A stretch of 64,000 nucleotides of DNA from Pratylenchus scribneri (taxonomy: Eukaryota; Nematoda; Chromadorea; Rhabditida; Pratylenchidae): contig JAQSEB010000193.1 of the NCBI GenBank assembly GCA_030063045.1, forward strand, positions 62,001 to 126,000, read 5' to 3'. The notes under the pieces are model-generated. The model did no database searches, was not told the origin of the DNA, and was given only the letters and a program-made list of their open reading frames with translations. Made by a program: the position numbers and the translations under genes. How positions within the stretch are numbered: the first letter of the stretch is position 1; each line of letters starts with the position of its first letter. Shown piece by piece: positions 48,301 to 57,500 of the stretch.

Positions 48301-51281
48301 ACAAGTAATGATCGCGCAGAGTTGTTTTCGTCAAATGTCCGCATTCATCCAGGGAGACTTCGAAGAATGATGGCATTTTAAAGAGGATGGCCACCAAAGT
48401 GATGAACAATACTACGGTACGGGCACGATGAGGAGTGCACCTAAATTATTATTTATTTAAAATTTAAGCTCATAAAATGTTTTTTAAAATTATTTTTTCC
48501 GATACACACGAATAGCTTTATTTATCATTGCATATTTGACAATTTTGTTAAGAGGAAATGCCAACATTTGCCAAATGTGAATATATCCCAAAATGGTAAA
48601 TTTTGGCATTGGGCTTACAAAAATTGACCGACATAAAATAATCGGAGAAAAAGAAAGTTTGAATAGAATTTAATGCGAATTTCTATTGAGAGATTATCCC
48701 ACAAATTCTCTTTAAAAATGGACAATTTTTAAGCATTTAAATTTGGCCATTTTATGATTAGCTATTAGCTTTAGGCTAGGGCATGGTGAGTCTACCATTT
48801 AAAATTGAGCCTTATTTTGTCTTTTTTTATGGATTTAAATTTAAAAAGGAATTTATGGCCAAGTGATATGGTCTTAAAGGTCCGATTTTAGTAGATAGAA
48901 AATTTGTTGTATCTATTAGTTAAATTAAATTTTTGAAATGGAAAAATTATAATTTATTTTTATTTAACTGCCTCTATCCAGCCTTACCATGCCCGCATAT
49001 GCAACGGATAGCGTACAGCTAAATAACGATCTACCGTGATTGCCACAACAGTCCAAACACTGGCCGTTTGGGCCATTAACGAGAGGGGATATGTGGCCAG
49101 TGAGGTGCGCCAGAAGAAATGGCAAATTGGACCGGGTGTTCCCTCTTGCAGGCACAAATTCATGCTCGGATAAATGATTGTGGCACAAAGCAACAAAACA
49201 AAATCGAATGCACTCAATCCGGCCAAATACATTGAGAGGGATGAGCGCATTTGACGTCGGGTGAAGATAAACACACAAATGAGTGCCCCAATTGAGCCTA
49301 TGAATTTTGAGGGAATATTTTTTATAGTTGATAGAAATATTTAATTCTTTTAAAACTTAACATTTTGGGCCAAAGAAATTGGCAAAATTTTGAAATCCAA
49401 ATAAGCTCCAAATTTTTTAATTATTTTTCAATGCCTAAATGTTAATTTATTAATGTTTTCTGATCAACATTTTTGCCCTCAAAAAAGTTGATTATTCGAA
49501 TTTCTAATTTAAATTTTTATCAATTTTTTATGTTTTTAAGTTTAAAATCAATCACATTTTTGCATTCTAATTATTTTTTCTGTAATTGGGGTTAAAATTA
49601 AAATAATATTTTACTTACATAAGTTTTTTAAATAATTTAATTAATTTAACTAATTTTAATTTATTTCTTTTTTGTATTTTAAATTCATAAAATGAAAAAT
49701 AATTAATTATAAAATTCTATATTGTTTGTAAAAAATTATATTTTATCAATTCGCTAAAAAAGATAATTTTTAAAATATTCAAAATATTTTCAATATTTTT
49801 ATTTCAATTTTTTAACAATTTCCCCAATTTCTTTTATTTTATTTTTTCCATAATTATTATTAATCATTGGTCAGCTAATTTCCGTTAAAAACCAAAATTA
49901 ATTATATGACATCTCTTAGTACAATTTAATAATTTTTATCTCCGTGTCCAAAAATATTCAGGTGGAAATTTGTATTTCCGAATAAATTAAAAACAATATT
50001 TTAGCATTTTACACTCTAATTATTCATCAATGTTTTTGTTTGCGTATTTCCGTTTAAATTAATTATAAAATATAAAATATTTGTATAGGAATTTATTTTC
50101 AGTTTCCGCACATAAATTGGTATTATATGTGCGTATATTTTGTGATCATTTTTACACCTGCCAGTTTTGTACCGATAAATAAACACTAGGAATATGGTTA
50201 AAAAAAGTAAATAGTATAATTATTAAAATATACGGTGTTTACAATTTTTTCTGAATATTGAATTTGCAAAAAATAAAAGAATAAGGACAAAACTTTTTTT
50301 GGACAAAATAAATATTGTTTATTTTTTGGGTCAGAAATTCAACATATTCACCTTTAAATAATTTTCAAAATTCTCTTAGAATTTTATAAAAAATTTAATT
50401 TTTTTAGTTATATAAAATTTAGTATAAAAAATTTAAAAATTTTTAAAAATTACCCAATAGGCAAACAATTGGCATAAGAATTGAATAAATGATCTGGGAG
50501 AATTCGTTCAACGGCGGCGGTGTCATTTCTGCATCGCAATCAATTTCACCGTTTTCGTCTAGCATAATATTAATATCCTCCGGTTCAATTTGTACCATTT
50601 TCATTGTATCATGTGTGACGTTCAGTTTGAAACGGAACTAATAAGGAGAAGATGAGAATATTTAATTTTATTGAATCAAAAAATGATATTACAATATTTT
50701 TTCCAGAATTAAAAAAACAAATATTAATCGAACTTCTGATTTCACAAATCTTTTTGGTTAGGTTCAGCATTCTGATTTTGGAAATTAGAATTTTTGGTTA
50801 AAATTACAATTCTGATTTATTATTAATCAAAATTTTTGGTTGAAATAAGAATATTGATTTTCTAATTTTTCAGAACTTAAGTATGAAATCAGAATTCTGA
50901 TTTTCTATAAAATAGAATTTATGATTTAAAACAATTGATTAGAATTAGAATATTAATTTTACACAAATCAGAATTTTTTGGTTAAAATCAGAATTCTGAT
51001 TTTCAATAAATCAGAATTTTTGGTTGAATTCAGAATTCTGATTTAAATAAATCAGAAATTTTTTGTTGCTATCAGAATTGTGATTTTCAGTGAAAAATTC
51101 TGATATTTAATAAATAATAACTGACCAATTGTGCATTGCTTGAACTGCTTTTTGATTTCGTCAATGACATATTATTATTTGTTTGTGATGATGGGAATTC
51201 AGCCACGGCCCCATTGGATGTTGCAACAAAAAACAATGAAGAAATTATAAAGGGATGTAGTAATAAAGTGGATGGGAACAT
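45207..51281 (-). CDS. FMRFamide-receptor-like neuropeptide GPCR, nine exons, 526 aa
   Basis: The hand-built model joins, in transcript order, 51281-51126, 50637-50454, 49297-48988, 48440-48277, 48092-47975, 47364-47192, 46698-46456, 45567-45474 and 45345-45207. All introns are GT-AG, every phase agrees, and the total is 527 codons with a TGA stop. Seen in the protein: a hydrophobic signal peptide (about 1-24), sequons NMS (37) and NVT (58), and TM1 at about 99-125. Asp145 in LSAFD lies in TM2; Cys172 and Cys250 are the likely disulfide pair. VDRYLAV (DRY 203-205) ends TM3. Pro281 is in TM5, TM6 is about 431-450, and TM7 has SATNILIY (Asn484, Tyr488). The FCPCW pair in the tail may be palmitoylated. 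Such receptors sit in the plasma membrane and signal through G proteins on binding FMRFamide-like peptides. The family call rests on the TM3/ICL2 and TM7 pattern; the subfamily and ligand are not determined. Oddities are a roughly 135-residue Ser- and Asn/Gln-rich third intracellular loop and no CWxP in TM6. Confidence 0.9.
45474..45567 (-). CDS. GPCR exon 8: third extracellular loop and start of TM7
   Basis: Residues 450 (part) to 480 plus two bases. LNHVIEAFNWVEDDGTNL is the loop and RIPIGNFLVCLN starts TM7. Acceptor TTTTCCAG, donor GTTGGA. Confidence 0.88.
45681..46183. mobile_element. hAT-like MITE in GPCR intron 7, 503 bp
   Basis: It has perfect 18-bp terminal inverted repeats (TAGGGTTGCGCCCCCGCA) and a perfect 8-bp target duplication ATGCTAAA (45673-45680 and 46184-46191) fitting the hAT pattern, T at position 2 and A at position 7. 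It shares TAGGGTTGC termini, C-rich subterminal repeats and an interior motif TTTTTCGCTGCGC with the satellite's element, so the two are related families. No transposase is present. It lies wholly inside the intron and leaves both splice sites intact. Confidence 0.9.
46248..46296. repeat. Intronic hairpin repeat, copy in intron 7
   Basis: Arms ATGCCAATATTTGCCA (46248-46263) and TGGTAAATATTGGCAT (46281-46296) pair at 15 of 16 positions, allowing T-for-C once, around a 17-base loop. A related hairpin lies in intron 3 of the same gene. Confidence 0.7.
46456..46698 (-). CDS. GPCR exon 7: loop end and TM6
   Basis: Residues 369 (part) to 449 plus one base. It begins with an Asn/Gln-rich, Cys-containing loop segment and ends with TM6 (CTKMAIITIAAFIAFNLLAG). 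The CWxP motif of many class A receptors is absent. The donor GTCAGT matches that of exon 1. Confidence 0.85.
47192..47364 (-). CDS. GPCR exon 6: third intracellular loop, Ser-rich
   Basis: Residues 311-368 plus one base. The sequence is low in complexity and rich in Ser, Arg and Gly (VTRSSRSSSGFTSG), with potential phosphorylation sites. It is linked to its neighbours by phase and splice sites (CTATAG, GTAAAA), not by conserved motifs. Confidence 0.78.
47400..47745. other. GC-richer block inside GPCR intron 5, origin unknown
   Basis: This stretch is clearly richer in G and C than the AT-rich sequence on both sides. On the minus strand one frame (47385-47603) is open for about 72 codons and reads like protein (GEDWELGRLAARKLG, DLDWFYNPGELIGP), but it starts at TTG. 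A second frame upstream is open for about 48 codons before a stop. It might be a decayed transposon or captured exon. I do not recognise a family, and it does not fit as an alternative GPCR exon because its frame ends in TAA. Confidence 0.45.
47975..48092 (-). CDS. GPCR exon 5: TM5
   Basis: Residues 272 (part) to 310 plus two bases. YLLMLAAPFLFIIVLNARIF is TM5 with Pro281, followed by a basic stretch (RRANLQRRQ) typical of the cytoplasmic end. Acceptor CTTAAG is weaker than consensus. Confidence 0.9.
48277..48440 (-). CDS. GPCR exon 4: TM4 and second extracellular loop
   Basis: Residues 217 (part) to 271 plus one base. CTPHRARTVVLFITLVAIL forms the second intracellular loop and TM4, with Thr near where Trp is usual. 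SLDECGHL supplies the loop cysteine (250). The donor is GTTGGT. Confidence 0.9.
48558..48609. repeat. Intronic hairpin repeat, copy in intron 3
   Basis: Arms ATGCCAACATTTGCCA (48558-48573) and TGGTAAATTTTGGCAT (48594-48609) pair at 14 of 16. Similarity to the intron 7 copy extends past the right arm (GGGCTTAC, CAAAATTG-like), suggesting a dispersed element rather than chance. Confidence 0.65.
48988..49297 (-). CDS. GPCR exon 3: TM1 end through TM3 and DRY motif
   Basis: Residues 114-216 plus two bases. This is the most diagnostic exon: SMYLAGLSAFDFVLL (TM2, Asp145), ICHFFW (Cys172), AQTASVWTVVAITVDRYLAV (TM3 end and DRY), then RYPLHMRAW. It is flanked by acceptor CATAG and donor GTAAGG. Confidence 0.95.
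49298..50453. other. GPCR intron 2, featureless AT-rich DNA
   Basis: At 1,156 bp this is the longest intron. It is extremely AT-rich with stop codons in all frames. I see no repeat, hairpin or transposon end in it. Confidence 0.7.
50454..50637 (-). CDS. GPCR exon 2: ectodomain and start of TM1
   Basis: Residues 53-113 plus one base. It follows acceptor TTATTAG. It contains the NVT sequon, an acidic stretch (EPEDINIMLDENGEID) and the first half of TM1 (IIYSILMPIVCLLG). The donor is GTAATT. Confidence 0.87.
50740..51110. repeat. Degenerate palindromic repeat in GPCR intron 1
   Basis: Repeated variants of ATCAGAATTCTGATT alternate with TTTTTGGTT about every 40-50 bp. The motif is itself palindromic. 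The same ATCAGAATT core recurs near 56,310 and in the 25-bp minisatellite at 60,953. Confidence 0.7.
51126..51281 (-). CDS. GPCR exon 1: signal peptide and N-terminus
   Basis: It encodes residues 1-52 in phase 0. The ATG at 51281 is preceded by an A-rich context and starts a hydrophobic signal sequence (LLLHPFIISSLFFVA) followed by a Ser-rich linker. The donor GTCAGT follows AATTG. Confidence 0.85.
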
Positions 51282-53600
51282 TTTATATTTATGCTTAAAT
51301 TTAGGAAAAAAATAAGATTAAAATATTTAATTAAATATAAATGGGCAACGATGGGATGGAATGCAAGGAAAAATTAGTGAATTTTTAATTTTGAATACAT
51401 TTATAGGAAGTTATGAAAATGAAAATATATTGGAAAATTTTCTTTTTTAAATGAATTAAACTTAAAAAGGAAATTTCTTGGGAAAATAATTTCAAAGATT
51501 ATAAAAATTTCTCTGTACTTTCGCTTTGCAATTCACAGAAAAATTAATTTGAAAATGCCAAAAATTTGTATATATAAAATAAAATATAAAAATCGGCGCA
51601 TGCCATATAAAATTTTTTGGATTTGTATGCGGAACATTTTCTCAAATAAATAAAAATTCAGCCCAAAAATTTTTTTCTTATTTTATGTCAAAGGACAAAA
51701 AATAAAAAATGAAATGAAAATTGAATTGAAAAATATGGGAACTGGGAAAATATTCTAGTTTGAGGAAATTCGGCCAAAATTTAATTGTAGTAATAAATGC
51801 GAAAATGCTATTTTTAAATTATATTTGAATTTTCTTTGCCTACAATTTTACACTAAAATAATCGGAAATGCTAGCATGAAATTTCGTAGAATTTTTTCAT
51901 TTCCTTATTACCACAACCAATTTTTTATATTCTGTTATGACAGATTTTTGGCCTTCAATTTAATTATTTTGAGTGAAATGTGAAAATGAAAAGGTCAATT
52001 ATTTTTCTTTGACAATACATATTGTGTCCTTTTTATTTTTATAATTAAATGCACCTATATTTTTTGGTATTTTATTTATCTATTTGTTTAAATTTATTAA
52101 GGTATCTAATCTACAATACTTCCCCAATTATTCCTTGAACGAATATTTATAGATAACGTTAGATAAATTTCTAGAAAATTTTTATATCAAAGTGATTGAT
52201 TAAAAATCTAATTAACCTTAAAGGTATCAAAAAACTAAACTAACTGATTTTAGTTTATTTTCAAAATAATTTAACATTTAATCTCACTTATCCCATCTTG
52301 GTCGATTGACGATTGTCCTCATAAAAAGTGCGTTCTATTAATATTGGAAAAAATTTTACTGGGAAGAGCCTACATTTCCGTCTGCCCCCACTTCATGGAT
52401 TTCACATTTCAATTTTAGTGGCATAAAAATTTTTTCCTTAATAATCCTTCCATCTCATCCATTAAATTATTATTCGCCTACTCATTTATATAATCAACAA
52501 ATTTTTAGACAATTTAAAAGGCGTTTTCCCCACATGCCCCATTTTTTGCCATTGACAAATTCTCGAGAATCGAGATGGATGGTGGACTGTGAATGAATGT
52601 TTACGGATTATTGGGATTAGAGGAGAAATTTTTTGCTAAAGTTAACAAACAGGAAACGGAAATGTGGCGTATCATACGAAATATTTAATCTTTCGAAAAT
52701 AAAAAAAAATACAAATTTTTGGATTTATTTTAAAATTCTTTGAAGCAAATTTGATTGGATTTAAAATTAGTTAAAAATGTTTAATTTTTTTTATTTCATC
52801 AGTTAAAAAATGAATTGAAATTTTTACCAAAGTGATTGGGGAATGGGGATGGCGATTGTAATAGGATTAGGTGGTTGTGGGTTGAGTTTAAAATAGGGCG
52901 GTTAATTTAGATTTAAATACTTTTTAAAGTAATAAAATAAATTGATTTTCAATGGATTAAAATTTGTAAAATATTTTTATTTGATTAAATTTTTTATCAA
53001 AGTTGATGGCGACTATAATAGGATTTAGGAGGTGATGGGTTAAACGGAACGGCCAATTTAGATTCTTTTTATGAATTTTGTCAGTTTTTTCTTTCACTAT
53101 AATTTTCTTTTTTTTTGATATGGAAATTTTTTTTCGATTGTGAATATTGTCATTGGATTAGAAATGATTAAAAGTTGCCATAGTATAGGACAAAAATGGC
53201 ACTTTTCATATTTTTACATTTCCTGCCAGATTTTTGATCATTCAGAATTTTTTCATTTTTGGCTAAAATTTTATCATTTTAGGTAATTTTGGTTTAAATT
53301 TTAATATTTTATGTAATTTTTATTCAATTTGCTCAAATAATTTAATTCAATAATAAGAAAAATAAATGAACTATACATTTTTTTCGGCCTTTTTTATTAA
53401 ATCTTTTTAAGGAAAAAGGGATATTTTTAGCTGAATTTTTAAAAAATTAATCTTATTTTTCTGACATGCAATGCAGAATTTTGGAGATGGCATGTAATTG
53501 CCACGAATTATAGAATAGAAATACAAGAAATGTTTACGTAATAGAATATAATTAATGATGATTGTTAATTCAAAAAAACCCTATTAGTCTTTAAACAATT
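51282..53600. other. Upstream region of the GPCR gene, no gene seen
   Basis: AT-rich non-coding DNA that should include the GPCR promoter or 5' UTR. A weak candidate splice-acceptor-like site (TTTAAG ending at 51294) lies 12 bases before the ATG and could be a leader trans-splice site if the organism uses one. I could not identify a promoter element. Confidence 0.4.
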
Positions 53601-55800
53601 TTGTTTTGCCCAAATAAAATGCGTAAATTTGATGACTATATTTGTTGAGGAGAGGTGGGGCCTCGTCTGCTGGTCCTAAAGGACAAAAAATTAAGGAATT
53701 TAAAATTTGTTGGGAAAAAATATTGAAGGAGACAAATTTGTGGTGCATTTTTACCGCCAAGACGGTGCCCCCAGCCTAGCAAAGGCCCACGGGAATTTCA
53801 TTCAAAATGGAAAGCGACTGGGGCATTGGAATTGTGGAAGGAAAAAAGGTCTGGCATTTGGGTGTACAAATTATTTCCGCATCCTTTTTCTTGGTGGTTA
53901 ATCAAATTTTTGCATTCAAAGAAATATGGAACTAAATGAAGGAGAGGAAAAGCGCGAAAATATTTATGGCAAAAAGGGAAAAGCGGGAAGGGAATTATAA
54001 TGAAATAATGGAGGGGAAAAGGTTGAAATATAAAAAGGAAAATTACACAAAATATGCCTTCAATAATTTTTTTAACAAATTAGGAAAATGGGAAAAGCTA
54101 AGCAAATGTGAAAGAAAAAAATGTCAAAAAATGCCAACTTTAGTGGGAAATTATGCCTTTATGAAAGGGGAGGAGAGTTGCCAATATCAGCGCTCAATTT
54201 TCTAAATTCTGTTTTACAATTTTTTGGTTCAATTATATCTAGCTAAAATGGAACCAATTGAAGGAGAGGAAAAGCGTGAAAATATTTATGGTAAAAAGGG
54301 AAAGGTATAATGAAATAATTGGAGGGAAATTGTGACAAATTATTCATTCCACCTAAAAGGGAAAATTAAAGAAAATAGATTATTAGGTTTTCTGCATCAG
54401 ATTTGAATAGAAAAATAATAATTAAATAATTTTGGACATTTATTTAATGTTTTTTATTTAATTTTTGGAAAATAGATTATTAGGTTTTCTGCATCAGATT
54501 TGAATAGAAAAATAATAATTAAATAATTTTGGACATTTATTTAATGTTTTTTATTTAATTTTTGACAATTTTACCAATTTTGACATTTTTGGTGGAGAAA
54601 TATCCATTGTATAAAATAGAATAAAAAGCCAAAAACAGCTATTTGGACTTTCTAGAAACTAATTTTGGCAAATTTAATAAAAAATATTTAGACATTTGCG
54701 TTGTAAAAATTACAAAAATATGCCTTCAAGATTCTTTTCACAAAGTAGGAAAGTGGGAAAATTGAAAGGTGAATGAATATGAAAGGCAAATGCAATAAAT
54801 GCCACAATTCATTAAAAGTGGGAAATTATGCCCACAAGAAAAAGGTGGGAGGAAATGTTGCCAATGCCTAACATTTAATTTTTTTAGCCTTTCCATTAAT
54901 TTAATTTTAATTAATGGGGTGAATAACTTATAGATAGTAACAATTTTATATATTTATTTATGGTTAATTCGAAAAAAATTCCCAATATTTTATGAAATTG
55001 AAACCGTGGGAATGATATGTAGGCGATGAAATTATGCCTTCAAAGATTATAAAGAATTATGTTCTCAAGGGAGGGAATGAGAACAATGGTAAAATCGCAA
55101 CTTTCTTAACCCAAAAATATTTTAGAAATTGTATAAAAGTTGAAATTAAGCCACCAAAGTCCAAATTTGGGGGATAAAAGCCATTTTAAACTTGCAATTT
55201 TCTAAACCCTAATTAGAAGTTTTATACCTTCCAAAAATGAAATTTTATTTGAGGTGAGTAATTTTAAGTATCATTTCTTTATTTAAAATTAATAATGCTC
55301 TATAGAGAAAAAATGAAAGGAATTAAAAGAAATTGTGCCGAAATTATGTTCTCATCTCAAGGTGAGAACAATGGCTTTATAAACCTCCCAAAAAAAATCT
55401 TAAAGAATTTTATACAAAATTATGCCCTAAGGTAGGGATAAGAACTGAATGAAAATAAATGCCAAAATTGCAATATCTTAAACTGCCAATTGTCCAAAAG
55501 AATAATAGAAATTATGCCTCCAACAAAGGGGGAAAAAATTATTTTCAATTTTGCAATTTTCTAAACCCTGATTAGAAATTTTATACTTTTCCACAAATGA
55601 ATTTTTATTTGAGATTAGTAATTTCAACTATACATTTCTTCTTTTTAAAATTGGCAATGCTCTATGGAGAAAAAATGAAAGGAATTGGAAGAGGAAAAGG
55701 GGGTGAGAGAATGAATAGAAATGACATTTCTGTCCCAGAAACCAAAGCCCAAGCCTTTCAATTTTCTGGAGCCAATTAATATTTTTTTTCTGGAATTAGT
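53601..55800. other. Non-coding region with degenerate local duplications
   Basis: Several few-hundred-bp segments recur here in diverged form. GGAGAGGAAAAGCG sequences occur near 53,941 and 54,262. A segment starting GCAATTTTCTAAACCCT and running into CTCTATAGAGAAAAAATG recurs near 55,194 and 55,551. Short open frames at 53707-53901, 53936-54205 and 55597-55779 overlap these duplications; I do not accept them as genes. Confidence 0.5.
54371..54564. repeat. Perfect 97-bp tandem duplication
   Basis: Two adjacent copies (54371-54467 and 54468-54564) starting GAAAATAGATTATTAGG appear identical by eye, implying a recent event. Confidence 0.9.
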
Positions 55801-57500
55801 GCGCCGTTCAATTAGACTGAATTCATATTCTTTTTATTCGTGAGAGAATATTAGAATTAAAATATATTTGAAGGTTCGGGGGTGGTCTCTGAGAATTGAA
55901 CTTGGATTTGTCGGTGTGAAATTTACATATTTAATTTGGTTATGGAAATTTTTCTCACATAAATAAATACAAGAATTTTCTATGTGCTAAATTTGGCACC
56001 TCCATAATTCTTTGCTCTTATTATTTTCCTATATATGGTCACAATTAAAGAAGAATAAAAATATTCACAGTATATATTATGTATGTATAATTAAAGATAG
56101 CATTTTATTGGGGAATGTGAGAGCATGTACCTAATTGCTTGTTTTGTAATTAATTATAATTATTAATATTTCTATAAATTCTAATTTAAAAAAAATCATT
56201 ATGATTTAACCAAAAATTTTGATTAATAAAAAATCTTAATTCTAATTTTTACCAAAAATTTTGATTAATAAAAAATCTTAATTCTAATTTTTACCAAAAA
56301 TTTTGATTATGGAAAATCAGAATTTTGAAAGCGGAATTATGATTTTTAAGAAAAATTCTGAAATTCAGATTTAAACGAAAAATTTTGATTTATAGAAAGA
56401 ATTCCTGTTCATAAAGTTCATTTCGTTTCATAGAATGATAACGGAAATTTAAATTTTCTCATAAATTTTAGTTAAATATTTTGTAAAATATTCTGACATA
56501 AATATTAAAATTATATAATACAAAATTTTTATAGTAATTGAGCAGTTTTCTTGGCATTTTACGAAATAGGAAAAAAAAAATTATTGGAGTGGCGCGGGAA
56601 TCTGATGAGAAAATGACTGCATAACTAATTTGCGCGGTTGATGAGCATTTTCCCTTAACTTCATTCATTTCTTAGAAATGTCAACCCCAATAACGGCATA
56701 GATTCATTATTGTTGCAAATTGGACGCGGCTGCAAAAAAAAGAAGTTATTGCCGCCTTAAGTTACAGCTATAAATTATCATCTTCAAATTCAGTACAAAT
56801 TTTTATGGTTATGATGAATGAATGTTGATTTGAGGCTCTACCTCTACTGAATAATTTGTAGGTTTGACTTTTTGGTCAAGAATATTATTTTCGCTTTTAT
56901 AGATGAATATTTTTTTCTGCTTTTGGAGAAGATTTGCTATTTATATATAATTAAAGAACTTTTTTTTAGAAAAATCGCAAAATAGGTAATTATTTAAGTT
57001 CTTTCCGTATAATTTGCCAAAAAAAAAATTAATTTTTGGAACGCCAAAATATGTAATTTTTTGTTTTTTTTTTATAAGTTTTTACAATGAAATTTTTCAC
57101 TCACAAATGTGCCAATATTGTTAAAAATACATTAAAAATTATGTCATATAGATGAACTAAATGTTAAAAAATATTTGTTATACTTTTTTACTAAAAATTG
57201 ATACAAAATATATGTCAAACCTAAAAATTCGCCATAAAGAAAGAGTGATTTGGGGTTCTACTGAATAATGAGTGAGAGATAGTTGCTTTTATAGATGAAT
57301 ATTTTCCGCCACTTTTTGTATAAATGCCACATTTGGGTATTCGCAAATAAAATTTAGTAAAAAAATAAATAAATGAAAGGTGTAATATTTTTGGATGCCA
57401 TTATTAAAAGATCATTGAGGAATTAAATTATAAAAACATTTTAGGAAAAATGCGTACTAGAGTTTGCGAAATGTACCCTAGAAATAGTCGAAAATATTTA
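55801..57500. other. Non-coding AT-rich region
   Basis: No gene supported. A segment containing CTACTGAATAAT and GCTTTTATAGATGAATATTT occurs near 56,840-56,915 and again near 57,258-57,303, another degenerate duplication. A slightly GC-richer patch at about 56,570-56,760 has no frame I can support. Confidence 0.4.
56221..56304. repeat. Two-copy 42-bp AT-rich tandem repeat
   Basis: Two copies of a 42-bp unit beginning GATTAATAAAAAATC, followed by a partial third beginning GATTATGG. Its sequence is unrelated to the 42-bp satellite repeat despite equal length. Confidence 0.8.

Noticed and set aside
56221..56304. Relationship to the 42-bp satellite repeat because of equal unit length
   Set aside because: The sequences are unrelated, one entirely AT-rich and the other containing GGGAGGGGGGCC. 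The shared length is coincidence.
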